From Phytoseiulus persimilis (lineage: Eukaryota; Arthropoda; Arachnida; Mesostigmata; Phytoseiidae): DNA of 64,000 nucleotides. Position numbers and translations under genes: made by a program. Position 1 is the first letter of the stretch; every line of letters begins with the position of its first letter. The stretch is taken from the NCBI GenBank assembly GCA_037576195.1, contig CM075103.1:31022723-31086722 (forward strand), given 5' to 3'. Shown here piece by piece: positions 26,296 to 37,872 of this stretch. The notes below the pieces were generated by a model that did no database searches, was not told the DNA's origin, and was given only the letters and a program-made list of their open reading frames with translations.

Positions 26296-27831
26296 GTGAG
26301 ATGTTCCCTGTAATTCCATCGCCTCGAAGGTTCCAGAAGGAGAGGATGGATACGGTGCTCGTGTTGGGGTCCAGGTCTGATGAAATTCACCGCGTCAAAG
26401 ATGTCCAAGGGTCAGCTGGATGCTACCGGTCTCGCCCGGTATTTTTCTCCCATTATTCCTCTTGTGTCAGCGATGTCAAGGATGCTCACAAATACGCGAA
26501 CATGATTGGGTGCTCTTTTGCTCCGAGGAATGAGGGAGACCTCAGCAAACTGTCCTTTCTCCTCGCGGAGTAACCTTGCAAGGCCTCGGAAACGCTCACG
26601 GTTCGTGTTGTCCACTATCGGGGATGCTCCGCTGTCCCCGTTGGATCACCCAATCAGACTCAAACGATCTCACAAGCAGTCCCTCACAATGCTGGTGGAC
26701 CTTGGGACTTGAAGAAGCAATCTGGTCGCCCCTGAGGCTCCTCCATTGATGAGCTGGCACACGTGAGCGATATTCTCCCGGTTCGGAAGGATCGATCGGG
26801 ATTGTTTCATTCCAAAGAAACGACTTTCAAGGGTTGACATTGAGAAAAGGCCACCAACGAACTCGGCGCAGGTCCGCGTTGAGATCGGGCGAATTTTTGA
26901 CACAACGAATTTACACCGAAGAGCCAAACGTACAGCGTAGGGTATTTTGTTCTGTGGAAAGTTTTTTCGATGTCCGAAGGGAGAAAGTTTTGAGTGACGC
27001 TGAAAAGGCTTCAGTATTCCAGTCGCCACCAACGTGGAGCTCTGAGGAATGACATCTTTCTCGATGTTTTCTGCTCGAAATTTCCTGGACGACCACGAAA
27101 ACTACTCGAAGGAGCTCTCAAGATCTCGACCTACTGACATTGACTCAACGCGTGAGGCGATTTCTCAGAGCTGAAGTAAACGTTGCGTGTGGGAAATCAG
27201 CAAGTGCTCGTTGTGATTGGCGAGGGTCCGGCAAAGGTGCAGACATCGCCGAGTGCTCAGCCTCAACTACAATCGCGGATCGGCTGCAATTTGAGTAGCG
27301 AATCCCAACATCGGCAATTCAGGAATAGCATATCCGTCAGGAAATTCCAGAAGAAGCGATCTCATGGTCGCTGAGGTGAACACCCTTCATGATCGTTCCG
27401 CCTCGCTGGAAGAAGTGTGGCGGCATCGCACCACCTTCACTTGAAGCGACGCCAAGGACATGCACGTTGGCGGGGAACTTTGATCTTTCCACGACGGGAA
27501 CATGTCTCTCTCGCGAGCCACCAGCTGTCTGAAAGGCAACTACTCGAGCACCATCATCGAGTGACTCTGGAAATATTCCCCATTGCCATCGGAAATCGTT
27601 TTCGCGAACACTATTTCACCTCGATTCGAGAAAACGCTTCGTTACACCGGACGAACTCGATGAGACCGCAGTTTCGGTCATCATCGGATGCGACTCCCGG
27701 ATCATTTTTCGATTCGATCCGAAAGAAAACTTCAGAGGAATCCTCGCTCGATCGGTTCACGAAAATAGAGAGCAGTACTGCTCCATCGAAGAGCATCGCT
27801 GTTGTCCCCCCGAGTACCTTTCCCGATGTCT
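26296..27831. other. Region with nothing clearly supportable
   Basis: Several overlapping open frames of 60-140 codons exist on both strands with no recognisable motif and no consistent splice chain. No RNA gene was seen. Confidence 0.4.
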
Positions 27832-28102
27832 AGGTCAAGTGTGGAACCTTGGGTGCCACGCTAAGCTAGCAATCGCGGGTTCGATCCGCGGCCGGGACAA
27901 CAAATTTCTTATGTGGTAAAACGAGGATTTAATTTATATCAGAATTAAATCTGAACCATCTTAAGACCCAGGCCCACCGCCCGCAATGGGATTTGCGAGG
28001 CGATAGGGAGTGTCACTGAAGCAATACCGAAAGGTGATTCCGGGACACTTCTGAGGGCTGGCTGAGAGGTTCAGCCGGAAAACAATAAGGTCAAGTGTGG
28101 AA
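27832..28102 (+). mobile_element. tRNA-derived SINE with 15-base target duplication
   Basis: The element spans 27847-28087. It is flanked by the exact direct repeat AGGTCAAGTGTGGAA at 27832-27846 and 28088-28102, the footprint of target-primed retrotransposition. Its head holds a tRNA-like 3' half: an anticodon-arm-like stem CTTGG/CTAAG around GTGCCACG (reminiscent of the tRNA-Gly GCC loop), then a perfect T arm CGCGG-GTTCGAT-CCGCG at 27874-27890, which is a Pol III B box, then GCCGGGACAA. No convincing A box precedes the T arm, so the 5' end may be truncated. The body is non-coding and the tail is A-rich (AAAACAATA). The identical flanks suggest a fairly recent insertion. Confidence 0.8.
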
Positions 28103-30889
28103 TGTTTCGCGTACAAGTTACCCGGGCCAGCTCCTCCAAAGTCTCATTTTTTCCGGTTTCCTCTCGGTGACCCGCGCATCCCCATCCAGTTTTTGAGCCA
28201 TGGGTCACTCTTTCGTGGAAATATGACCGAAGGAGGTATGGCCTCATCCCAATGGCCGTCCCTGTAACAGATCATGAGCGATCGAGCGAATCGCCCCTGA
28301 TCGATCGAGATTCCGAATTTCCATTTGAAGCCATCCATTCAGGGCTGTTCATTTCAGACCCATTCGGCTGCATTCATCGATCGAATGGTCCGATGCCGTG
28401 AATGACTCGGTTCCCGGTAGGAAGCTCTGAAAATGCTCGAGAACTTCCTCTAAGTGATTGGACGGATTTCTGATAGTGTGCTTCGAGGGAGAGTGGGAAA
28501 CCCATGGAGTCGCGGAGAGGGGCCACTCGACGGCGGTCTCGTTGCCTTGGAGAAGATTCCTTAGCAATCCGCTCGAATGGTTCACGCAAACTTCGAATTA
28601 GAGATGTCCGCAGAGCAGGTTCCCCGTCATGCGACGCTCAGGAATTTTCTCAGGCGATCTCCCTCATAGGTGATGAGTTTGCCGTTCCCGTTTGCGATTC
28701 AGCGATTCCGTGGTACCGAATTCGGGAATCACGATGATTCCGCCGGGGGAGTACAGAACTCTTGGTGGAGGTTCTCACGTTGTCTGAGAGAAGAAGCACA
28801 CTAGCAGGCGTTCTACGAACTCGAGTGCGTTCCTGCTGCTCTCTCCAAGCTGCGAAAACTGACTGCAAATTGAATCACTCTCAACGTAACCTGCAAACAG
28901 AGGTGTTCCACATGTTGCGCCTTGAGCGAACGTGTGTTTGTTAACACTCGATCCGCTTGCTGTTTGCCATCCGAACTGATGATGACTGTTCCTGTCGTTC
29001 ACTTCCCGGAACTCTTCACCTTCGATCCTCAAACTACTAAGCAAAAGCGAATGTTGAAGCTTCAACGCAAGCGAAAAGAGAAAGTGTGAAGAGTTCTTCC
29101 CGTTAGTCCCTTGACATGAAGGCTGGGTCGTTTCACTCGCTTGAATCCTCGGTTCTTCGGGCCTCCGAGGAGCGCGGCTTGAGCCGAGGAAAATCATTCT
29201 CGGGTCGAATCAGAATACCGAGAGTCACCCCTAACAGAGGCAATCGGACCGTAAATGATAGATCGGCCATCAGGTGGAAGAGATAAATTGCTCCATAATG
29301 TACAGAGTTACTGTGACGGATGATCCGGAAACAGGCGCGGTCCCCCGAGGCAATCCGAGACTCGACACAGGGCTCACCTCGGAAACTTCTGAATGTCCGA
29401 TATTTGGGTATCAGCTCATCTTCCGCGATGGTGTCGATGACTGTGGACAGAGGCTGAAAGACTACAAGCAGATCCTGTTGGACAGTATCCGCCTTCTCGA
29501 GCTTCGGACGAGATCTCTCCCTGCGCACACACTTTCTTCATCAGCTTTCCACACGCTGTGTCGTTTCTTCACCAGCGACTCTGCGGAAACTTTATGCGTT
29601 TCCCTTCCTCCCAATTAGTCTCGACTTTTGTCTGCTCTGCTGTGTTAGCAACATGAGAGCCTGTCGCAACAGGCTGTTACGTAACGGTCGCTCGCTACTT
29701 TCGGGACATGCAATTCGATACTGCCTGACGAAGGACCTACATCTGCTCCCGGAGCAACGTCCCCGCTCCCGGGATAGCTTGCTTGTGCAGTCTTGCAACT
29801 ATATGAACCTGATGAATCAGCCGAGTTAACAAAGTTAGGGCTGTTCCAGAGATATATGGCATTTATGAGCGATCCAATGAGGACGGCTCCTCTTTCGGAG
29901 CCCTCAGCCAGGGGTGCCGTTTGGGCTCTAGCCTCAGCTGAATGATTCACTAATTCAGCCTGATTGGGAGGCGAGAATGTCCGAACCCACAGCACGCTCC
30001 GCACCTCTCGCAAGAATTCGCCACACGGACGGCATCTCTGTTACCGTTTCGGGGCTAGCTTCTCCGAAAGTTTATTCTGGCCTCTCTACCGATTTAGGAG
30101 GATGCTCGGAATCCCGGCTTCGATGCTCTACCGGCGCAGTTTTTGCTGGTAGGAGCCTCGTTTGGAGACCCCGAGAACGACAGCGAAAACAGGTCGTCCG
30201 AAATCTCCATTCAGGCTCCATGCAGCCAATAGCGGATCATTCTAATTGCGCAAACCCTTTCCACAAAACATGTTGAGATCAAAATTTTCGTCCTCATGTG
30301 AGCATATTCGTCGAACAGCCGTGAAGACTCGGGCCCAGATCAGGCTTGATATCTCAACGAACTCGGTCCGCTCAACGTGAGTCGATATCTGTCGTCTACT
30401 GCGTTGTCGTCCTGACCATCATCCGACCCTCCTCCCAGCTAAGCCTCGACCCCATCATTGAGGGCCATCAGGGCTGCTGATGTTGCATAAAATCGGTATC
30501 CACGAAGCAGCGTGCGTTTCACTGCCTCGGATGCCATTGAAGTGATTGCCGTTCTCTGTCGGAGGAACGACGCTCGCTTTTTATACATGAGAGGCACATG
30601 CTGCTCGTTCGAATTTATAAGCGCCCCGATAGATGATGCGGAATAATTCACGAACGTTCGGATCTCCTGACTTTTTCGTTCATTTCGGAGAGCTATTCTG
30701 GGACGGAAAGGACTTATCAATTGAGACAACGTGGGTGACATAGGAGCCTGCGCTTCTGATACAGAAACTGAGATTAGGGGAGAATCGTTCTGGAATATTT
30801 CTCTCACTCCATATTCGGGGTTTTGATCAGATGCGGACCGAATCTTGATACGGTGAGTTTGGACACATAAATACAACATGGATACATTC
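28103..30889. other. Region without a supportable gene
   Basis: A 146-codon minus-strand frame at 30439-30879, just beyond the SNW1 3' end, reads somewhat protein-like (for example ALINSNEQHVPLMYKKRASF) but has no recognisable domain and may be chance. Other frames are short and overlap antisense frames of similar length. Confidence 0.35.
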
Positions 30890-30895
30890 TTTATT
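30890..30895 (-). terminator. Poly(A) signal of SNW1, almost touching the stop codon
   Basis: AATAAA on the minus strand begins only a few bases after the TAA stop at 30900-30902. This implies a 3' untranslated region of about 25-35 bases, unless a more distal site is used. Confidence 0.6.
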
Positions 30896-30899
30896 ATTT

Positions 30900-33800
30900 T
30901 TAGTCTCGTCGCTTTTTGGTACCACTGCTGGTACTGCCTCCCCCTTTGCTTTCACTTTCCGGTCTCCGCTTGTTGGAGGCTTTCTTCGCTTCGTTGAAGA
31001 ACTTATCAAGTCCGAAGGGATCCTCCTCAACTTCGGCGGTTCTCTCAAATTCCACGGGACCTCGGCGTTTCCCTCCTTCCGAGCGATCCGTCCCTTCGAA
31101 CTCCTTGTCCGGAACAAACCTGGAATAAAGCGCGGCGGTCGCAGATCGTAGAGTCGTGTTCCCGTTGCGAGACAGAACACTAGCACTCATTTCCTTCTGG
31201 AATGGAACTTGCCCGACTATGGCATAAACACGCATAAAACGCACTGGAGTTCTGACCTGTTTGTTTTTATCATGGTTTCGAGGTCCTCAGCATTCTCGCG
31301 ATCACCGCGTGGGCGGTAAAGCTGACCAGATATTCCCTGATCCTTACGCCAAGGCTTGTCGTAAACATTGTAGTCATCCTCGTGCCCGAATCCAGAGTCC
31401 ATTCCCTGTTGACAAGGATCGGTTTGAGAAAATCCAAACGGGGAATTCCGGAACGTCATGTTCCGTGAGCGTCCAGCACAATTTAGCATGCATTGAGAAA
31501 GTTCGAACTGGCCCGACCTTGCTCTGGTTGAAGAGCCTCTGATCGAATTGGACCTCGGTGCTGCGCGCCCCACTCGTCGACGGGAGACCGAGAGCGATCT
31601 TCTCGGATATGTCCCGGTCCCTCTCGCGTTCCAATCTGTTCCGCTTGTCAGGAGCAGCCCGAGCGATGTTGCGTTCCCTGTGACGTTCCCTGTGTCGCTC
31701 TTGGCGGAGGGCATCTCGCTCTTGCACACCGTCGTCTTCATCCTGAAATGAGAACGTCCAACGTTGAACAATCTCAATATTAATCTCATCTGGGAGCTGA
31801 GATCGGCAGAAAGCCGATGGAACTCACCTCTTCCACGTTGCGAATGCCGGCTCTCTGGTCACGGGCGCGTTGCGCCATGAGTCTGAGGTGCTCCTCTTTC
31901 TTCTCTTTTTCCTTCGCAGCCATCTTCCTTTCCAGTTGGGCCCGAGCCTCAACAGACTCTCGAGCTTTTCGGTCGGCGAGATAGAGAGCTTCAGCCAGTT
32001 TCGCAAAGTTTTCATTCACGTGTTGCTGCTGGAGACCTCTTCCATCGGCCGCTAGCCGTTTATCCAGAGGTATCGTATAACCTGCCGGCGCACAAGAAAT
32101 TCTCCGTGTTTAGGAAAGCCACAGTGCGCTAGCGCAATGCGGTTGTCCACAACGGGAATACTCATCCGCGGGGACGCCTGACTACCAACCTTTCGCGTTC
32201 TTCCAATTGCTCACGCAGGGAGGAATTTTCCACTCTTGTTGTTCTTTCACCGTAACTTTTCTCGTGGGGGAATGCATGACTGGCGGTGGAGGTGATGGTG
32301 GGCCTCGAGGTATCTGAATACAAGGGGAGAGACCACGTCAAAGTATTTTCCGAATAGAGTTTCAAGACTTTGCCACGACGGAGTGGACCATGGAGTTGGA
32401 CAGGTTACCTTTTTGTTGATTTTGTATTTTGGTGGTTCCATCGGATCCTTCTGAGCCTCTATCATACGAATGATCCTCTGTCCCGCGCCTGAATTGAATT
32501 CAGAGCCTTGTTGAGCAGGTGTATACCTGGAATGGAAGTTGTCCTTGAACCTTATGCCTATGTTGATAAGAACTATACTCTTCAGATGGAATGGGTGAGC
32601 TCTGTGCGTCTCTCGTGTGTTGCAGGGGTGGAATATTTGTCTTGATAAGCTCGCCTCTGGCAGCTATCATGCTCGTTCCTACGTCCGATTACTATTGATT
32701 CATTCAGCATTGAGCGTTCGATGCGAACATGAGTTTCAGATGGACCGCTTTCAGGAACCGATCTCAGAACTCAAGAGAGACGGTTGGAAGGAAAGGACAA
32801 GGAGTTCAAGACAGCGTTGTCAAAAAGGAGGATACGAGGGCGTCGAGGTGCAGGCCATATATGAACTGCGCGGCTATGCGCATTATCGCACACTTCCATA
32901 TGGTCGAGAACCTAAGAGACGAGATTGGCACAGAGTTGACTCCATTTAGTTGAACCGACTCTGGGCCAAATAACCAAACGTGTTTTTTTTTTGGGAATTT
33001 TTGGGGAGCGAAGAATTTCGCCGAGCTCGAGCGGATCATTGTGCTCTCTGTTTCTAATCAGTTTGACTCAGTGGAAGCTCGTCATCGCGACAGCTCTCGA
33101 GCCTAAAAACACAACACGCGGCACCATCTCACAGTCCCTCCGTCCTATCAAGGAGATAAAGATCCGCGGAGCGCTCACCGAACGGCACTGACGGATTTTT
33201 CTCCATTGCGCTTCAATAAACGAGGAGCATCAAGAGCGAGCGGATCAAAACATGCGAACGATGCGTGAATTGTGTCTCTATTTGTTCCACTTGCTGTTGG
33301 TAGCGACAATTGCCATTTCTTCGAGCGAAGCAACCTCGTGTTACACCAAATACATGGTTGGTGACTTACACCCCCAGTTTGCAATACATGAGAGCGAAGG
33401 TCTGATACAATAACTTTATGCTTGTACTCGCACAGAGTTGCCGCTACAACTACCAATGTTGCTCGAACAACTGTGGCGGGAATGTTCAAGTCACCGTGTG
33501 TCTTTGATTAGCCGAGGATTCCGACGAAGCAGGCTGTTCCGGAACGGACATAGGATCTTACCTGATATACTGAGCCGGCGCCTGTTTCTCGGCTGCACGG
33601 ACCGGCATGGCCGAGGTGACTTTCGAATGTGTCAGTTTCTCGAGTGCTCTTTTTGTATCCTCAGTTATTTTCGCGATCTCCTCTTCGTCTGGTTTCTTGA
33701 GCTCTTCTTCATCTTCGGCCGTCAAGTCATAAGGTAGAAGGTCTTGCAATTTCGAATAAACGACTTTGTCTTTGTTGGAGCCTTGTTTGAGAAGAGCGTC

Positions 33801-34370
33801 ATACTTGACTTTCCCTGGGAACAGAAAAGTCATCAATTCATTCTTCCTAGTGCTCCTTGATCCAAATGATTTTGGGCGAGGACTATCGTATCGAACATTC
33901 GGAGCTCCTGTAATGTTGCCATGTCCGACTAACGCCATGGTAACGTTCATGGTTTCCGCCTTACCCTGTGCGTCTACTTGCAGAGCCAGCGCGTTGCCCC
34001 CTTTCTCTTTCTTGCGGCCCAGATCCAGAGGGTACTGGACAGTTTGAATTTCTGGGTATGCACCCCCATCTCCGAAGTCGTCGAGCTAGAAATTGTCTCC
34101 GATTTTGAGTTTAAATTCGGAGTGAGATTCCGAGGCATCAAAATCCATATTGACTCCTCCGCCTATCAGGCGAATCGAATGCAGTAGGCACCCCAATCAC
34201 TCAGAACAGAGTCTCACCTTGCGGGGAATCCAGCCTTTGCGTTTTCCATAAGGCGGGAGGTTAGCGTACGGATCTTTCTTCTCAGCCCGGTCAGAATCCT
34301 CTTCTACTTGACTCGGAACTGTATACACGCTCTGAGTGGGAGCTGGGAGAAGGGTTCTCAAAGATGCCAT
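30900..34370 (-). CDS. SNW1: SNW domain-containing protein 1 (SKIP/Prp45 family)
   Basis: Nine exons in transcription order: 34218-34370, 33965-34085, 33562-33814, 32409-32526, 32190-32313, 31828-32081, 31518-31742, 31257-31405 and 30900-31119. They encode 538 residues, the same size as the human protein (536). All phases agree. SNW1 is a nuclear scaffold of the activated spliceosome (NineTeen-related complex) and a transcription co-regulator. Seen in order: the N-terminal PYGKRKGWIPRK, DFGDGGAYPEI and YPLDLGRKK; KDKVVYSK; MPVRAAEKQAPAQYIR; KDPMEPPKYKINKK; the signature SNWKN in exon 5; VNENFAKLAEALY with the charged helix; NIARAAPDKR; QFDQRLFNQSKGMDSGF; NVYDKPWR; FVPDKEFEG; EEDPFGLDKF; and a lysine/arginine-rich C-terminus. 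The start methionine (MASLRTLLPAPTQ) matches the family start. Intron 2 (33815-33964) is 150 bases and stays open in frame. Confidence 0.97.
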
Positions 34371-34597
34371 CTTACACTCACCACGAGCGTTCAACAGCCG
34401 AATAACAGGCACAAGACAGTGGTATCGCTCGAAAACCAACAGCACAGGAGGAACTTGAGATTCCTCGAGTCAGTTCAACTCCGCCGCGATTACTATTAGC
34501 TATTCCGTTCCTCGATGCTCACAACAATCACTTGATGGTTCAAATGATGATGACTAGATGCAACCGAGGCAGGCGGTAGCCCGTCACAAGGTAGCGA

Positions 34598-34794
34598 ACA
34601 AAATGGCGGGCAATGTACGAATCAGAGGAGAGACTGTCAAAGAGAACCCAGCCTCGATGACATCATTGGCATGATATGGACCTGCGCCGAAGATCCCCTT
34701 CCCGGTGCAAGCTCTGGTGCACCATTCTGCTCTCATTATCCTGATCGCTCAGACGGGAGGCCGCCATCGGGAAACCGTCGATCAAGATGGCGGC
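34598..34794. promoter_or_regulatory. YY1-like motifs upstream of SNW1
   Basis: ACAAAATGGCGGGC lies at 34598-34611 and CAAGATGGCGGC at 34783-34794. A third core in reverse orientation (GCCGCCAT) lies at about 34759-34766. All lie 230-425 bases upstream of the SNW1 start codon. The AAnATGGCGGC core is the known binding site of YY1 and its insect homologue Pho. The placement in a promoter region is seen directly; binding is inferred. Confidence 0.5.
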
Positions 34795-37700
34795 AACGGT
34801 CGATGGATTCGGGATCCGCGGCGAAAGCTAGAATGACCTGCCTTGATCGATTTTCGTCAGGTCGGGTGAGATTGTGAATTCGATTGCTTCAATGATGAAA
34901 GCCTTTCCGTCTTCCGTCTGTCACGTTCTCGCTCCCTCAGATAAGTCAATCTCAGCCGGTTTTGTCGACACGAAAGTGACAGTCTGATACGAAATCGCCC
35001 CGTGGATCCAGCAATCGCCACCTATTCTACAAGAATTATGGAGACAGAGACACCAAAGAACAGACAGATGCAGGCTCGTTCAACAATCAAACCCTTGATT
35101 CCTACAAATGCCTGTGTTGGGCTTTCGAACTACGCGCCTTCCCCCCTTGCAGACGAAAACTCTTATTACCAATCATGAACAGACTTCGGCGGGATGTGTG
35201 ACAGTCAGGGGCGTACCCAGCTTTTTTTCCGGAGGGAAGGGGGCGATGGCAACTATGTGATGATGATAATGACCATCATCATCGTCGCGAGTTCTCCATG
35301 ACGCAATCAACATGGTTTTCAAACCTGCGAAGATTTCCCTGATAACACAGAATCTCTGCGGAACAATTTTGTCCATCGAAGTGGTATTCAATCCATCCTT
35401 CCCAGGATTATCAAAGAGTTTTGGGGGGGGGAGGCATGGCTCCTTGCAGTCCGTAAGAGTCCGGCCGTTGAAGAAAGCTTCATGAAAAGAGACCGGTACA
35501 TTTGCTGCCCCCACATCCAGAAGAGGGACGAACACTGTCGCAATATAATGTCGCTCGGGGCAGATCGAAGAATAGGAGGACATGCATCCTCTGCTTCCCG
35601 CGGGAGTACTGCTTGGTGAGTCTGGAGCCTCACGCGAAGGAGCCTTCCAAAGTCGACCCGATTCCCTCGAGTGCAGTAGCAGGCACCGGAGGCAATTGGT
35701 GGAATAAAATTTGATCTCACCCGGCTCTCCAACCAGTCGGACGAATGGGGAGATCGGCCTCGCAAAAGGAGCGTCTCCTTTCCAGACCCGCGAGCATCCC
35801 TGGAGAATCCTCCCAAAAGAATGTTCTCCTTGCTCTCCGCGGTCATGGGTCAGGTTGTCCGAGTAAAGCGTTGAATTCCATCCCCTAGCGGAGAAGATGA
35901 CACCGGTCGGAGCCCTGTGGCGAGATGTGGGGCCAGGCAGCGTTGGCAAGTTCAGTCCAGTGCCTTCGAGGAGGTTGCCGAACCATCGCATCTGGCGCAC
36001 ACAAGACGAGCTCAGATTGTCAGTCTCCACCGTAAATCATGAACATGAGTCAGATCCGGCAGCCTAGTCCGCTCTACATTCAGGATAGGTTCGAGAATCT
36101 CGTCTGGAATGGCATTCCAGCGATATCGGAGCTTCGGAGACCTGCATTCGCTTCTGAAAGCGGGGCAAACGGTGACGTCAGAGCACGAAGTCATCGAAGC
36201 GCACGCCAGGAAATGACACAACCGAGCCGCGCGGATCGCCGAATCGTCGATCGATCGGATCTCGCCATCGAGCTGAAGAGGGCCATCGGGCTCTCTCAGG
36301 ATCACGGTGCTGAGGAAATCAGGAATAATTGCCTGAGGGATACGGGGAAACACTTGAGCTTCTGAAAATTGGGGTAGATGGTCTTTCGGAGGCGGAGTTG
36401 CAAACATGCTCCGAACTTCTAGTTATTAGAACCATCCAGGAGATGCCCGAAAAATCACTCATGGATTCCCTCAATTATAATACTCCGCCCCAGCTGGTAG
36501 GACACGAAACTTTGTGGTTCTGTAACTCTCCTCGAGCGGTGGGTTTTCGAGGAAAATTCTTCTCAGACATTCGTTTTCTTGATGTCGTTTGCAGATTGAG
36601 CATATTGCCACGGAAATCCCTTGAGGAACGGATCCTCAATGCAAGGGGGTTGCCACGGAAAATCCATTGAGCGATGCATACTCCACAGGAAACCAGTTTT
36701 TCTGAGGATTCCCGAGCCTTTCGTTCGATAACGGTGCAGCGACTTCAAGGTTCTCGCCAAAGATCAAGTGTTATCGGTAGATTCAGACTCACATTCGGAA
36801 TCCTCTGCAACTGACCTGCTTCGCCGTAGGGAGGGCGCCATTGAGTCCTGAATCAAGATAGCTTTCAGGACTCTCTTGCACCTGGAAGATCGTTTCTCCG
36901 TCGTACGTCACGATGGTACTCGAAGCGGATGCACCGTTCCATCTGAGGCACTGCCCAGTTGGAAATGGTTGGGCAGAACCCCCGCTAAAAGCAACTAAAT
37001 GGAGCGAAGGCACGGACTTTTCCTAACTCCCGAATCTTCGCCGCACGGAGTGCCATGACCTTCCCAAACGTTCAGAGGCACCTCAGGGAGATTTTGCAGC
37101 CGAATTGTGCGAAATTGCGAATCGCAGCGAATGTGCTGGGATTCCATGTCTGGGAATACCAGGATTGCTGTGGATCCTTACGGCGATGTAGACTCCTCGG
37201 ACGCGGAGCTACACGAATGGCTAGTTGAAGTCAGTACTGACGGTGACGTTATGGAACGTGGAGGAGGACTCGTTCGTAGCTTTCCCGTCGACCGACCTTC
37301 TCGAGAGAGCCCTCGGTACTGTCCCGAATCTGATGACAACAAGAAGCAATGAGTTGGACATCGTCTCTCGAGGATATCTCGGGTCAAATTGAACCACACT
37401 CGGACCGATCGTCCAACGCGATTCGGAACGATGAGGCATGGCGGAGACGTCCCTCTGGGACATATTCCAGCAAGGGGCCGCGAGCCCTGAGAAGATTCTG
37501 TGGGGAAGGTTGGCAACCTTGTACTCTGAATCTCCGATCGAACCTCTCTGTCGAGCTCGAACGGGCAAACGGGAAATCAAACGAGCCTAGCAGCTATCTG
37601 GTTTACAAAAGTTCAACTTTTTTTTGTGACATGATCATCTCGAGTTTTACAAAAACACTTGATAGGTGATCTCTGATCTGTCTCTTTGCACGGCTCGCCA

Positions 37701-37872
37701 GCTCTAGGATCTCCGAGCATGATATTGATGATGGTTGTGTTCGCCGAAGCTGAGAGGAAGCTGAGTCTCTCGAGGAACAGAGATCACTCCCGCGAGAATA
37801 GGAGAAACTGTGCAGTTCGTGACTTTCTGATCGAGGAGAGTTCCCTCGGGGACTCAAGTTCGTGAGGGAGAG
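34795..37872. other. Region without a supportable gene
   Basis: A 285-codon minus-strand frame (35173-36030) has no recognisable domain and is overlapped by other long frames, so I do not call it. A transposon-end-like phrase (CAGGGGCGTACCCAG) lies near 35207, but no partner end was found. Near 36605-36670, two copies of TTGCCACGGAAA..CC.TTGAG lie about 50 bases apart. A minus-strand frame at 36789-37013 could belong to the membrane-protein gene to its right, but I could not link it. Confidence 0.4.

Noticed and set aside
25860-26573. A 237-codon plus-strand open frame
   Set aside because: It overlaps the better NIDO-like frame in another phase and shows no protein-like pattern.
27820-27900. 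A functional tRNA gene at the SINE head
   Set aside because: The T arm is perfect but there is no good A box or D arm, and the 15-base flanking duplications show a SINE.
35207-35240. CAGGGGCGTACCCAG as one end of a DNA transposon
   Set aside because: The phrase resembles known element ends, but no inverted partner end or target duplication was found nearby.
35173-36030. A 285-codon minus-strand open frame
   Set aside because: No recognisable domain, overlapping long frames in other phases, and no splice partners; best explained as chance.
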